Assembly: GCF_010435915.1 (NCBI RefSeq)
Contig: NZ_JAAFZH010000022.1
Location: 1-64,000, forward strand
Length of the DNA stretch: 64,000 nucleotides
Direction: 5' to 3'
Source: Spirosoma terrae
Lineage (GTDB): Bacteria > Bacteroidota > Bacteroidia > Cytophagales > Spirosomataceae
A model generated the notes under the pieces. The model ran no database searches, had not been told where the DNA came from, and worked only from the letters and a program-made list of their open reading frames with translations. Position numbers and translations under genes: made by a program. This document shows positions 15,528-24,184 of this stretch, piece by piece. Numbering within the stretch: the stretch's first letter is position 1; every line of letters starts with the position of its first letter.

Positions 15528-17951
15528 TCATTCAGATCGTAATGACTTGATTGGATTCACTAAAGCGGCTTTGATGCTCTGAAAACTAACCGTTAAGACA
15601 GCTACTACGATGGCAAACAATCCTGCCAGGGCAAACATCCACCAGGCTAGCTCGATTTTGTAGGCAAAATTATCGAGCCATTTGCCCATGATGTACCAGG
15701 CAATGGGTGAGGCTACTACTAAGGCGATCAATACCAGTTTTACAAAATCGATGGAGAACAAGCGGAAAATGCTACCCACCGATGCGCCCAGCACTTTCCG
15801 AATACCCACTTCTTTGGTCCGGGCTTCAGCCATATACGCTACAACGCCGAACAGTCCTAAACAACCAATGGCAACGGCAATACCCGCTAACAACTGAAAG
15901 AGCTTGAACATTCGTTCTTCACTGGCGTAGAACCGGGCAATCTCTTCATCGACGAACGTATATTTGAACAAATGATTAGGGAACGTAGTAGCCCAGTCGC
16001 GTTCAATACGGCTCATCAATGGGCTAATAGTACCTACCGTATTGGCCTGCTTCGACAATTTCAGATTAGCGATTTGATACGCATCGCTATGACTGCCCAG
16101 TATGCAGGCGGATGTTTGCCGATGCAACGAATACGTATTAAAATCCTTGACGACACCAACAATCGGAATACGGGTAGCGCTTCCGCCGAGTGAAATAAGC
16201 TGCCCAATAATCTGCTGAGGCTGCTGAAGGTTCATCTTTTTAACAAACGTTTCGTTCACCACCACTTCGCGCATGGTATCAGCCGGGTAATACATCCGAC
16301 CAGCCAGCAGGGTCAGTCCATAGGTTTTCACATAAGCCGTATCTGCCGGGCGCATTACTGCGCTAAAATCAGCGTCTTTGTCAGCATTACCTATCCGTAA
16401 ACTGGTGCTCCAGTTGCCATTTGCTGACGGCGAAGACATACTATAACTAAACGATTCAACTTCTGGATAAGCGGCCAGTTTCGCCTTCAGGCTGGCCAGT
16501 TGCCCAGGTTTCTTTTCTGGAATGGGAATCGTAACGATGGCATCTTTAGCAAAGCCCAGATCGGCCGAGCGGAAGCGCTCCATCTGATTATAGGCAACAA
16601 TAGTTCCGATAATCAGTATCTGCGAAATAGCAAATTGAAGTACGATCAAGCCCTGACGTAACGAAAAAGACCTTGTACCACTCGCTTTTAATTTACCCTT
16701 CAACGCCAGAACCGGCTGATAACCCGACAGAATCAGCGCGGGATAAAAGCCCGATAGCAGCGTCGTAAACAACGTCAATGCCACCAGAAAACCGATAACC
16801 AGCGGATCGGAAAGCCGCAATGAGTCTAGCTTAATGTTCAGCAGATCGGTAATATACGGCATCGATACCTGAGCCAGCCCCAGCGCCAGCAGAACGGCGC
16901 AGGCGGTCAACAAAGCGGTTTCACCCAGAAACTGACGAACCAGTTGCCACCTTGAGCTACCCAGCACTTTCCGAACACCTACTTCCTTGGCCCGGCGAAT
17001 GGCCTGGGCCGTAGCCAGATTGATAAAATTAACGCAGGCCGTAATCAGCAGAAACAAGCCAATCAACGACATGGCCCAGATCATTTCCCGGCCTACTGTC
17101 CGATGGCTATAGTTCATCATCCGGGTCGCGAAATGGACGTCCGACAGCGGTTGTAATTCGTAGGTTTCTTCCGCAGCGTCTTCGGGCGATTTGTATTTAT
17201 TTTTAAAGGCAACCAGCTGCCGGGTAATATCGGCCGCCGAACGCGTAGCTGGTAAACGCATATAAACCTGCGTTCCGCTATAGGTTGAGTTCCAGTCTTC
17301 CCAATCCGTATTAGCCCCATATTGCTTCAGCGATGAAAATGAAATCATCAGCCCAAATGGGAAATCGGAGGTTATGGGCGGATCGGCAACCAGACCCGTT
17401 ACCTGACAATCCATCCGGCTATCGAAACGGAGCGTTTTGCCGATTGGGTTAGCCGAACCGAAATATTTTCTGGCCGTCGATTCGGTCAGCACAACCGAGT
17501 TTGGATTCCGTAACGACGTAGTGGGACTTCCCTTGAGCCATTTGTAATCGAAAATAGAGAAGTAAGTAGGGTCAACGAAGGCAATAGCACTGCTGCCCTC
17601 CTGTATTCGCTGTTTCTCGCCCTTAACCGTCGACACAACCACATTACCAATGTCCTGTATCATGGTTGCGTTGTTTTTCAGCTCAGGAAAGTCGTTACGC
17701 AGAGCGGCAATAAGCGGCATGGGCATACCCATGTTGTAGCCATCCACCGTAGGCGTCTTGTAGTGGCTTATTAATCGAAAAACCCGCTCCGAATTCCGGT
17801 GATGCCGATCAAAACTTAATTCATACCGTACTGCCAAAAACAAGAGCAGACAACAAGCCAGACTGAACGTTAAACCGATAATATTCAGTAACGAATAATT
17901 CCAGTTACGCTTCAGTGCGCGAAAGGTCGTAATGAAATAGCTTTTTATCAT
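15528..17951 (-). CDS. MacB/FtsX-type ABC transporter permease (tandem copy 1)
   Basis: 807 residues, starting MIKSYFITTFRALKRNWNYS. The first helix is LLNIIGLTFSLACCLLLFLA, the mid signature is INLATAQAIRRAKEVGVRKV and the last is ARTKEVGIRKVLGAS, ending NPIKSLRSE (Ile in place of the usual Val). It follows the 67-residue protein by 39 bp and precedes its twin by 93 bp, so it belongs to a four-gene unit: secreted protein, small protein, permease, permease. The codons for the shared tail differ from the other paralogues, where 60 bp of the 3' end is strongly conserved. Confidence 0.93.
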   Translation of the reverse strand: MIKSYFITTFRALKRNWNYSLLNIIGLTFSLACCLLLFLAVRYELSFDRHHRNSERVFRLISHYKTPTVDGYNMGMPMPLIAALRNDFPELKNNATMIQDIGNVVVSTVKGEKQRIQEGSSAIAFVDPTYFSIFDYKWLKGSPTTSLRNPNSVVLTESTARKYFGSANPIGKTLRFDSRMDCQVTGLVADPPITSDFPFGLMISFSSLKQYGANTDWEDWNSTYSGTQVYMRLPATRSAADITRQLVAFKNKYKSPEDAAEETYELQPLSDVHFATRMMNYSHRTVGREMIWAMSLIGLFLLITACVNFINLATAQAIRRAKEVGVRKVLGSSRWQLVRQFLGETALLTACAVLLALGLAQVSMPYITDLLNIKLDSLRLSDPLVIGFLVALTLFTTLLSGFYPALILSGYQPVLALKGKLKASGTRSFSLRQGLIVLQFAISQILIIGTIVAYNQMERFRSADLGFAKDAIVTIPIPEKKPGQLASLKAKLAAYPEVESFSYSMSSPSANGNWSTSLRIGNADKDADFSAVMRPADTAYVKTYGLTLLAGRMYYPADTMREVVVNETFVKKMNLQQPQQIIGQLISLGGSATRIPIVGVVKDFNTYSLHRQTSACILGSHSDAYQIANLKLSKQANTVGTISPLMSRIERDWATTFPNHLFKYTFVDEEIARFYASEERMFKLFQLLAGIAVAIGCLGLFGVVAYMAEARTKEVGIRKVLGASVGSIFRLFSIDFVKLVLIALVVASPIAWYIMGKWLDNFAYKIELAWWMFALAGLFAIVVAVLTVSFQSIKAALVNPIKSLRSE

Positions 17952-17990
17952 GAGGACGGTTAAACTGGTTAAAGACGATAGAAAAAGCGT

Positions 17991-18194
17991 TTAGGCTGTT
18001 AGGATTGGATTCGACGGAATACATTCCCGAATCGTACGCAACCGTTTATTGATGGTCCGCACCTCTTTACGGTATTTTTCGTATTCGATTGGATCAGCGG
18101 CTTTCAAGGTCATATTGTTCAGATAATGCAGAACGACCGCATCGCGTCGGGCACACATCTGATGGTAAATTTCTTCCAGTGATTGGTTGAGCAT
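17991..18194 (-). CDS. Small hypothetical protein (67 aa), helical and charged
   Basis: MLNQSLEEIYHQMCARRDAV begins a protein that is soluble, probably all-helical and rich in Arg/Lys/Glu (YEKYRKEVRTINKRLRTIREC). I recognise no family. It is flanked by a secreted protein 42 bp upstream and a permease 39 bp downstream, both on the same strand, which supports real translation. A cytoplasmic accessory of the permease pair is possible but is only a guess from position. Confidence 0.6.
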   Translation of the reverse strand: MLNQSLEEIYHQMCARRDAVVLHYLNNMTLKAADPIEYEKYRKEVRTINKRLRTIRECIPSNPILTA

Positions 18195-18236
18195 AGTTGT
18201 ATAGAGGATAAATGAACGTGGTAGATGAGCTACCGA

Positions 18237-18863
18237 TTAGTTGATAACGACAGTACCGGATTCTCCCAATTTTACTGTAAAGGCCGACTGAATTTGTAAG
18301 ACACCGTTCTGGTAATAGTTTAATGTATAATCGCCTGGCGTTAATGGGATTTGATACGGAAACAGGCGCTTATCCGTCCCCGCTTTAGCATCCCGTTCAA
18401 TCGAATAATCGTCGAGTTTACCGACGATTTCCAGCTTTATTTTCCCGGAACAGGTTTCGCAGGTAAACGTGGTGACCACCTGCCCGGCCTCCGCCGATGG
18501 AGCAGGCTGTGCTGATGGGCGGGGGTTATTATTCGACGTAATTGTGGTCGACTTGATAACCTTCGCTGATCTTGCCGCCCCCTGCCCACGGCGGGCAATA
18601 GGTTCAGGATCAGGGGCCGTAGTTACTTTGCCTACTCCCAACGAATCCAGGACCCTCGTTTTCAGCTCGTCTTTCTCGGTACTGGTCAGGTTCGTTACGT
18701 CGAACGTCCGTTGGTAGTTAATCGTCTTGCCATTACGTTCGCCATCAACCTGAATAGACATCGTTTTATCGTCTTCGTTAATGACGGTATTAAGCGAAGA
18801 CGACGATTGCGCCATCGTTATAAAGCTCGTAACGAGCAGCAAGAAAGTTAGAATAGGTTTCAT
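18237..18863 (-). CDS. Secreted protein of unknown function, first gene of a permease operon
   Basis: About 208 residues from ATG 18863 (MKPILTFLLLVTSFITMAQS), which gives a clean signal peptide; the frame extends 50 codons further up but crosses the sigma-54-like promoter. The mature protein starts with a segment including TVINEDDKTMSIQVDGERNG, then a low-complexity Pro/Ala/Ser linker (NNNPRPSAQPAPSAEAG). It ends in a domain with a CETC pair and YQIPLTPGDYTLNYYQNG, which resembles a beta-sandwich carrier or PEGA-like surface domain. No enzyme motif was seen. As the promoter-proximal gene ahead of two permeases it may be an extracytoplasmic partner. Confidence 0.75.
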   Translation of the reverse strand: MKPILTFLLLVTSFITMAQSSSSLNTVINEDDKTMSIQVDGERNGKTINYQRTFDVTNLTSTEKDELKTRVLDSLGVGKVTTAPDPEPIARRGQGAARSAKVIKSTTITSNNNPRPSAQPAPSAEAGQVVTTFTCETCSGKIKLEIVGKLDDYSIERDAKAGTDKRLFPYQIPLTPGDYTLNYYQNGVLQIQSAFTVKLGESGTVVIN

Positions 18864-18894
18864 GAAAGCCAGGCCGGACACTATGTTACGGTAT

Positions 18895-18909
18895 TCAACA
18901 GCCGTGCCA
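18895..18909 (-). promoter_or_regulatory. Sigma-54-like promoter, TGGCACGGCTGTTGA on minus strand
   Basis: The -24 part TGGCACG is the exact RpoN consensus; the -12 part is TTGA instead of TTGC. The -12 end is 32 bp before the ATG at 18863. A matching tandem CGGACA site lies 53 bp upstream of the -24 end. Confidence 0.68.
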
Positions 18910-18961
18910 TGTACTAAAAAGGCCTTTTCTAAAACAGAATCGGCCCTTCTCAAACCAGCGT

Positions 18962-18988
18962 TGTCCGAAACTGGACACGGTTCGTCCG
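18962..18988 (-). promoter_or_regulatory. Tandem CGGACA/CGGACG half-sites, 21 bp apart
   Basis: TGTCCG at 18962-18967 and CGTCCG at 18983-18988 (plus strand) are spaced exactly 21 bp. The first belongs to a near-perfect dyad TGTCCGAAACTGGACA (18962-18977). It lies between the stop of the DUF5020 gene at 19010 and the sigma-54-like element at 18895-18909. Confidence 0.65.
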
Positions 18989-19009
18989 ATTGTGAACGGG
19001 ATTTTTCAG

Positions 19010-19717
19010 TCAAAATTGATTTTTCAATGCCAGCGTCGGATAAACCTGTATCTGATTGGCCGGGGTGTTAACATGATAGAACAGATTGATCCGTGAACCT
19101 GCCGAAAGAGTTTTATTGAGCTTAATCCAGCACTGCGGGTCGCCGAAAAACGCTATTTTTTTTCCATCCAGCTCTTTCGTAAACTCATTCCCCTGGTTCC
19201 GGTTCTCGCTCCACGCAACCAGACTACCAGCTACCATAATTCGGTAATTAAAAAAGCCGCGTCCGAAGTAAAACGTAACTTGTGGGTCATAACTCGGCTT
19301 CAAAAAAGCGCTATACCGATAAACCACACTTGTACTAAACCAGGCACCACGCCACTGAAACGGATACGCCACCCCGACTCCAAATGTGTTGTTGATCGAA
19401 TACCCATAGGCAGGAGGAGCCACGCCCAGACCACCGCTGTAGGTAAGGGCCAGATAGGCTTTGGGTTTCCAGAAACGGATATTCTTCGACACTTGTAAAA
19501 AAAGCTGCCCGAGGTTATTATTTTCGCCGGAAAAGTCCGTTTGCATTTTCAGCAGAAATGAGCCGGTCGAGTCGTTGCTTTTGAAATATTCGAACGACAG
19601 GGAAGCAAAGTTTCTTCGGTTCAGAGCCGGATCAATTGAATGTCGGAAATCGTAATGAAGCTGAAGCTGTTGGGCCTGACCAGTCAGACAAAGAATAACA
19701 AATAATAGGGTTTTCAT
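19010..19717 (-). CDS. DUF5020-family outer-membrane-type protein
   Basis: 235 residues with an N-terminal signal peptide (MKTLLFVILCLTGQAQQ). The rest is rich in alternating, aromatic beta strands (for example LQLHYDFRHSID, FASLSFEYFKSND, FNYRIMVAGSLVAW) ending in an aromatic residue (KNQF), as in a small outer-membrane barrel. The motif set matches DUF5020 proteins of Bacteroidota, which resemble Tsx-like channels; transport of nucleosides is not established here. The gene ends about 100 bp before the permease operon's promoter, on the same strand. Confidence 0.75.
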   Translation of the reverse strand: MKTLLFVILCLTGQAQQLQLHYDFRHSIDPALNRRNFASLSFEYFKSNDSTGSFLLKMQTDFSGENNNLGQLFLQVSKNIRFWKPKAYLALTYSGGLGVAPPAYGYSINNTFGVGVAYPFQWRGAWFSTSVVYRYSAFLKPSYDPQVTFYFGRGFFNYRIMVAGSLVAWSENRNQGNEFTKELDGKKIAFFGDPQCWIKLNKTLSAGSRINLFYHVNTPANQIQVYPTLALKNQF

Positions 19718-19831
19718 GGACGACGATTTTTGAACAAATCTTCGTCGGAAGCCAGAAAATAGGCAGAAATAGAACGGAAACGTGGCGGAATTGTCAATAG
19801 CGCCAGGAAATCAACAGAACTTTTGCACCAT

Positions 19832-21004
19832 ATGGACGAATTAGACCGGCAGTCGTTTATAAAGCTCTTGCATGCAATGGTCATGAAATGTTTCGGCCAT
19901 CCGCTTGAGGGCCCATTGTCGGAGCCGGAAAGTAAACACCTGAGCCTTGACATTGAAGAGCGAACGGGGTTGGTTATTGGCTGGCGGAGTCTGAAAAATT
20001 ACGTCGCATTCGCCCTGAATCCTTCATCGGATAAGCAGGAAAACCCATCGATGCCCACCCTCGATACGTTAGCACGCTACGTATTGGAGGCCCCCGCTAC
20101 GTCGGAAGCGGAACGGAAGAAAACGGGCGAACAGGCTTCCTACTGGTTTCGCTATCGCGAACAGTTGTCTATTGCCCCAAAAGCCAACGTACCACAGGCT
20201 ATACCGGCCCAAAAACAATCGATAGGATACGTAGTGGCTTTGGTACTGATTGCTTTTATTTTCGGTTTTTTACTGCTCCATCAGTCCAATCTGGAGCAAT
20301 TCGAGGAAGACTTCAGCCATGTCGATGAGGCAGAACTGGCTCAAAAAGGATGGTTTGTCCAGGATATAAATGCTGCTTTCTGGAAACGAAGAACGGAGCA
20401 ACCGGGACACCTGACTTTATTTACACTCAAAGGCGACAACTGGCCCAAAACGGGCGAAGCGCCCCGCGTTCAAAACCTGCTGCTCCGTGACATCAAAAAC
20501 GACTGCTTTCGGACCGAACTTCATCTTAATGCGTTTATGCCGACTGGAAACTGGCAGCAGGCCGGGATTTTGTTACTGGAAGATACACTGTTTACCGGCA
20601 AAAGCATCCGGCTCTCACTCGCCTACAATGACTTCTTTGGTGGCCTGAAACACCCCGCCGAAATTCTGATTCAGGGAACTGCTTCTTATGGAAAAGGCGA
20701 TCGCAACCTGGAAGAATTTATTCATCAACCTCTGTTTCAGCTTGGCTCCGACACCGCCCGACGTATTGCCAGCGCAAACATGAAGAACGTAGCCTTCCGA
20801 ATTGAGAAACAAGGGCAAAAGTTCCGTTTTTTATATTCGGCCAGTCCCGTCGAGAACTCTTCGTTCAAAGAAATAACTACTTACGAATTCGGCATGAAAC
20901 CGCGCTACGTTGGTCTGTTTGCCCTCAAAGGCTTTATGGATTCGACGGCCAATATGCCAGTTGCCCTACGCTACTTTCGACTGGAAGGACAGCGTTGTGA
21001 ATAA
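19832..21004 (+). CDS. Membrane-anchored hypothetical protein with N-terminal conserved domain and C-terminal lectin-like domain
   Basis: About 390 residues from ATG 19832. The N-terminal 100 residues (LSEPESKHLSLDIEERTGL, then GWRSLKNYVAFAL) are a cytoplasmic helical domain found in front of various Bacteroidota proteins. A single membrane helix follows at about residues 132-152 (YVVALVLIAFIFGFLLL). The outer 230 residues look like a concanavalin-type beta-sandwich of the DUF1349 kind (WFVQDINAAFWKRR, MPTGNWQQAGILLLED, YVGLFALKG). No catalytic residues are evident. It could join an outer ligand-binding domain to an inner protein-interaction domain. It is transcribed divergently from the DUF5020 gene. 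Confidence 0.7.
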   Translation: MDELDRQSFIKLLHAMVMKCFGHPLEGPLSEPESKHLSLDIEERTGLVIGWRSLKNYVAFALNPSSDKQENPSMPTLDTLARYVLEAPATSEAERKKTGEQASYWFRYREQLSIAPKANVPQAIPAQKQSIGYVVALVLIAFIFGFLLLHQSNLEQFEEDFSHVDEAELAQKGWFVQDINAAFWKRRTEQPGHLTLFTLKGDNWPKTGEAPRVQNLLLRDIKNDCFRTELHLNAFMPTGNWQQAGILLLEDTLFTGKSIRLSLAYNDFFGGLKHPAEILIQGTASYGKGDRNLEEFIHQPLFQLGSDTARRIASANMKNVAFRIEKQGQKFRFLYSASPVENSSFKEITTYEFGMKPRYVGLFALKGFMDSTANMPVALRYFRLEGQRCE

Positions 21005-21036
21005 ATCAATGTTCTCCTTACGCTACCTGCATTCTG

Positions 21037-21050
21037 TTTGAATTTCATAA
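21037..21050 (+). promoter_or_regulatory. TTTGAATTTCATAA motif, candidate AraC-family site (copy 1)
   Basis: TTTGAATTTCATAA lies 9 bp before the AraC gene start. It matches two copies in front of the aldo/keto reductase gene (TTTGAATTTTATAA at 23102, TGTGAATTTTATAG at 23123), which suggests autoregulation and control of the reductase by the same AraC protein. Confidence 0.45.
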
Positions 21051-21059
21051 CTTTATATA

Positions 21060-21968
21060 ATGAAACAGACAGAAACCATTGACGAGTTTTATCAGCGCGT
21101 ACCCCAGGCTAATGCAGCCGGGCTATCGCTGACGAATGCCGGAGCTGGCCATTTCAACGTTTTTTCCCGGAGTGCCTGCTTTCAGAAAACAGCCTACGTT
21201 CGGCGTGATTTCTATAAAGTTTCGCTGATTATTGGTACCGGAACCCTTTACTACGCCAACAAATGGATACAGATCGATAAACCGGCTTTACTGTTTTCGA
21301 ACCCTGTGATTCCTTATTCCTGGGAGGTTGATTCTGAAAAACAGGAAGGCTGGTTCTGCCTGTTTACCGAAGCGTTTGTCCAGCATCACGAACGGACAGA
21401 GACCCTGGCTGAGTCACCCCTGTTTAAAATTGGCGGTAATCCCGTTTTCTTTATCAACGAGAGCCAATTGCAGGAAACGTCGGCTATTTTCCAGAAGATG
21501 ATGGCCGAAATGGCTTCTGACTATACCTATAAATATGACCTGTTACGTAACTACCTGCATTTACTCATTCACGAGGCCATGAAAATGCGCCCGGCCGAAC
21601 GCTTCGAAAAATACACGAATGCGTCAACTCGCATTACGTCCTTGTTCATGGAGCTGCTCGAACGCCAGTTCCCGATTGATACGCCCGAACATGCTCTTCG
21701 CTTAAAAACGGCGGCCGATTATGCCCAACGTTTATCGCTCCATGTCAACTCACTGAATCGATCCGTAAAAGAAGTTACCGGCAAAACGACAACGGACCAT
21801 ATTGCCGGACGAATCATCCGGGAAGCGAAGGCCCTCTTACAACATACAAACTGGACTATTGCCGACATAGCGTACGGCCTTGGCTTTGACGAACCGGCTT
21901 ATTTCACCACTTTTTTCAGAAAACAGACAGGTCAATCGCCCCATTCACTACGCAATAGCTTAGTTTGA
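21060..21968 (+). CDS. AraC-family transcriptional regulator
   Basis: 302 residues. The N-terminal half (about 15-170) is a cupin-like sensor domain with little conservation (FYKVSLIIGTGTLYYANKW). The C-terminal 100 residues form the two-helix-turn-helix AraC DNA-binding domain: RLKTAADYAQRLSLHVNSLN, then WTIADIAYGLGFDEPAYFTT and FRKQTGQSPHSLR. It heads a cluster with a bicupin gene and an aldo/keto reductase, a common arrangement in which the AraC protein controls the adjacent oxidoreductase. Effector unknown. Confidence 0.93.
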   Translation: MKQTETIDEFYQRVPQANAAGLSLTNAGAGHFNVFSRSACFQKTAYVRRDFYKVSLIIGTGTLYYANKWIQIDKPALLFSNPVIPYSWEVDSEKQEGWFCLFTEAFVQHHERTETLAESPLFKIGGNPVFFINESQLQETSAIFQKMMAEMASDYTYKYDLLRNYLHLLIHEAMKMRPAERFEKYTNASTRITSLFMELLERQFPIDTPEHALRLKTAADYAQRLSLHVNSLNRSVKEVTGKTTTDHIAGRIIREAKALLQHTNWTIADIAYGLGFDEPAYFTTFFRKQTGQSPHSLRNSLV

Positions 21969-22036
21969 CCGTTCTTTGCTTATCCAGCATAGGTGTATCA
22001 TAAAATCATCATTCGCAATCACTAACCACCAAAAGA

Positions 22037-23068
22037 ATGGCTAACGAACAGTCTGTTTTTAAATATCAGCTAGAAAAACAAACGCCCAGATTAGGCCCTG
22101 GCGGCATTACAAGAGGAGTATCGGTAAAGGAGTTTCCGGTATCGGCAAACATTGCGGGAGTCAGTATGCATCTGGAGCCAGGAGCCATGCGCGAGCTACA
22201 CTGGCATGCCAATGCAGCCGAGTGGGCTTATGTTATAAAAGGCAATATGCGTACAACAGTAGTCGACCCGGAGGGGAATACAGCTATCGATCTGTTTTAC
22301 CCCGGCGATGTCTGGTACTTTCCTCGCGGCTATGGCCATGTATTACAATGCGTTGGCGATGAGCCCTGCCATTTCATCCTTATTTTTGATAATGGCGACT
22401 TTTCCGAAGACCACACGTTCAGCATTACCGATTTTATCTCCTGCGTTCCACCCGCTATTGCCGCACAAAACCTCGGCATCAGTGTCGACGAAGTCAATAA
22501 ACTACCCAAAGGCGAAGTGTACTTTGCCCAAAGCGAGGTACCATCCATTCGGTCAGGCATTGCATTACCGAGAAATGGTGTCAATCTCACCTCTACTCAC
22601 CGTTACCCGTTATCAGCTCAGCAACCTAAACTTGTTCCTGGTGGCGGCACCCAGCGGGTGGTTACCCAGAAAGAGTTTCCTATTTCGACGACCATTACTG
22701 GCAGTATTTTTGAAATTGAACCCGGCGGACTGCGGGAAATGCACTGGCATCCTAACGCCGATGAATGGCAGTATTTTATTCAGGGACAGGCTGAAGTAGG
22801 CATCTTTTTAGCAGAGCATCATTTCGTAAAAGACGATTATGAAGCCGGTGATGTGGGCTATGTTCCTATGGGCGCGGGGCACTACATCAAAAATACGGGC
22901 GATACAAAGTTGATTGTCCTATTAGGTTTTAACAGCGGTCATTATCAGGCAATCGATCTCAGCGCCTGGATAAGCGGAAACCCCAAAGACATTTTGACCA
23001 GCAACTTCAGCGTAGATGAAACGATTGTCGATAAATTTCCCAAAGGCGATTCATTCATCATTAAGTAG
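22037..23068 (+). CDS. Bicupin protein, oxalate decarboxylase-like
   Basis: 343 residues with two matching cupin halves. Each has GGxxRxVxxxEFP (GGITRGVSVKEFP and GGTQRVVTQKEFP), a metal site (RELHWHANAAEW and REMHWHPNADEW), a GDVxYxPxGxGH strand (GDVWYFPRGYGHVL and GDVGYVPMGAGHYI) and a late LxFDNGxFSEDHTF or LGFNSG segment. This is the Mn-dependent oxalate decarboxylase/oxidase superfamily. Whether it cleaves oxalate is uncertain, because the active-site lid is not conserved enough to judge. No signal peptide, so cytoplasmic. Between the AraC and reductase genes, 68 bp and about 117 bp away. Confidence 0.9.
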   Translation: MANEQSVFKYQLEKQTPRLGPGGITRGVSVKEFPVSANIAGVSMHLEPGAMRELHWHANAAEWAYVIKGNMRTTVVDPEGNTAIDLFYPGDVWYFPRGYGHVLQCVGDEPCHFILIFDNGDFSEDHTFSITDFISCVPPAIAAQNLGISVDEVNKLPKGEVYFAQSEVPSIRSGIALPRNGVNLTSTHRYPLSAQQPKLVPGGGTQRVVTQKEFPISTTITGSIFEIEPGGLREMHWHPNADEWQYFIQGQAEVGIFLAEHHFVKDDYEAGDVGYVPMGAGHYIKNTGDTKLIVLLGFNSGHYQAIDLSAWISGNPKDILTSNFSVDETIVDKFPKGDSFIIK

Positions 23069-23100
23069 TTCCTAAAAGCGCTGATTCCTCAACTCACATT

Positions 23101-23138
23101 GTTTGAATTTTATAACGACCTGTGTGAATTTTATAGCT
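23101..23138 (+). promoter_or_regulatory. Direct repeat TTTGAATTTTATAA / TGTGAATTTTATAG, 21-bp period
   Basis: Two copies of TGAATTTTATA begin at 23104 and 23125, 21 bp apart and so on the same face of the helix. They end about 21 bp before a TACTTTTG -7 box. Side-by-side direct repeats upstream of the promoter are typical of AraC-family activators, and a single copy sits before the AraC gene. Confidence 0.5.
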
Positions 23139-23158
23139 TATCAACCAACCGACTACCC

Positions 23159-23166
23159 TACTTTTG
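23159..23166 (+). promoter_or_regulatory. Candidate Bacteroidota -7 promoter element (TACTTTTG)
   Basis: TACTTTTG fits TAnnTTTG and lies 20 bp before the ATG at 23186. No clear -33 box; the repeat at 23101-23138 may replace it as an activator site. It also argues against the longer upstream reading frame starting at 23099. Confidence 0.5.
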
Positions 23167-23185
23167 CCCTATAAAACAACAGGAT

Positions 23186-24184
23186 ATGAACTACAGAAAT
23201 CTGGGTAAAACAGGAGAAAAGTTATCAGCTATCGGGCTCGGCTGCATGGGTATGAGTTTTGCCTACGGACCTACCGACGACACGGAAAGCATTGCTACGT
23301 TACACAAGGCCCTTGACCTGGGTATTAATTTCTGGGATACGGCCGATGTATATGGCAATGGCCTGAACGAGGAGCTTATTTCTAACGTACTGGTTCCTAA
23401 CCGGGACAAGATCTTTATTGCTACTAAGTTCGGTTTTCGGTTCAAAGAAGGAGCGGGTTCCAGCAATGCCGTTGGTACGTATTTCGACGGCTCACCAGCC
23501 TGGATGCGAATAGCCATCGAACAGAGTCTGAAACGGCTAAAAGTGGATACCATCGATCTATACTACGTTCATCGGGTCGATCAGAACGTACCGATCGAAG
23601 AAACCATCGGCGCAATGGCCGACCTGGTTAAAGAAGGCAAAGTTCGGTATCTGGGTTTAAGTGAAGCGTCGGCGGCTTCCATCCGCAAAGCGCATGCGGT
23701 TCACCCCATAGCGGCTCTCCAAAGCGAATATTCGTTACTAACGCGCGATGTTGAGGGCGAGATTCTGAGTACAGTTCGTGAACTGGGCATTTCGCTGGTC
23801 CCCTACTCGCCACTCGCCAGAGGATTAGTTACGAATACACTCGATGTTAGCCAACTGGCCGACAACGATTTTCGTCGGAGCCTCCCGCGTTATAGTGGCG
23901 AAAGCTGGGAGAATAACCAGTCGCTGGCAAGTGCCTTTGCTGCGCTGGCCCAGGAGAAGCAGGTTACCCCGGCTCAATTGGCACTTGCCTGGGTTTTGGC
24001 GCAGGGCGACGATATCATCCCGATTCCGGGTACCAAGAAGCGGAAATACCTGGAAGATAATGCCGGAGCGGTAGACGTAATACTATCAGCATCTGATCTG
24101 AAAGCAATCGACGAGTTAATGGCTCGCTATCCGAACACCGGCGAACGCTACAGCGAAGGAGCCATGAAGCTGGTTAACAAGTAG
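23186..24184 (+). CDS. Aldo/keto reductase
   Basis: About 332 residues from ATG 23186 ([20 protein letters not shown]). All family landmarks are present: [20 protein letters not shown] with catalytic Asp and Tyr, the Lys in FIATKFGF, the HRVD strand ([15 protein letters not shown]), [11 protein letters not shown], and the NADPH loop [15 protein letters not shown]. It reduces aldehydes or ketones with NADPH in the cytoplasm; the physiological substrate cannot be read from sequence (YajO/Tas-like branch). Third gene of the AraC-bicupin cluster. Its stop codon lies within the left arm of a 51-bp palindrome shared with the convergent gene. Confidence 0.95.
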   Translation: MNYRNLGKTGEKLSAIGLGCMGMSFAYGPTDDTESIATLHKALDLGINFWDTADVYGNGLNEELISNVLVPNRDKIFIATKFGFRFKEGAGSSNAVGTYFDGSPAWMRIAIEQSLKRLKVDTIDLYYVHRVDQNVPIEETIGAMADLVKEGKVRYLGLSEASAASIRKAHAVHPIAALQSEYSLLTRDVEGEILSTVRELGISLVPYSPLARGLVTNTLDVSQLADNDFRRSLPRYSGESWENNQSLASAFAALAQEKQVTPAQLALAWVLAQGDDIIPIPGTKKRKYLEDNAGAVDVILSASDLKAIDELMARYPNTGERYSEGAMKLVNK

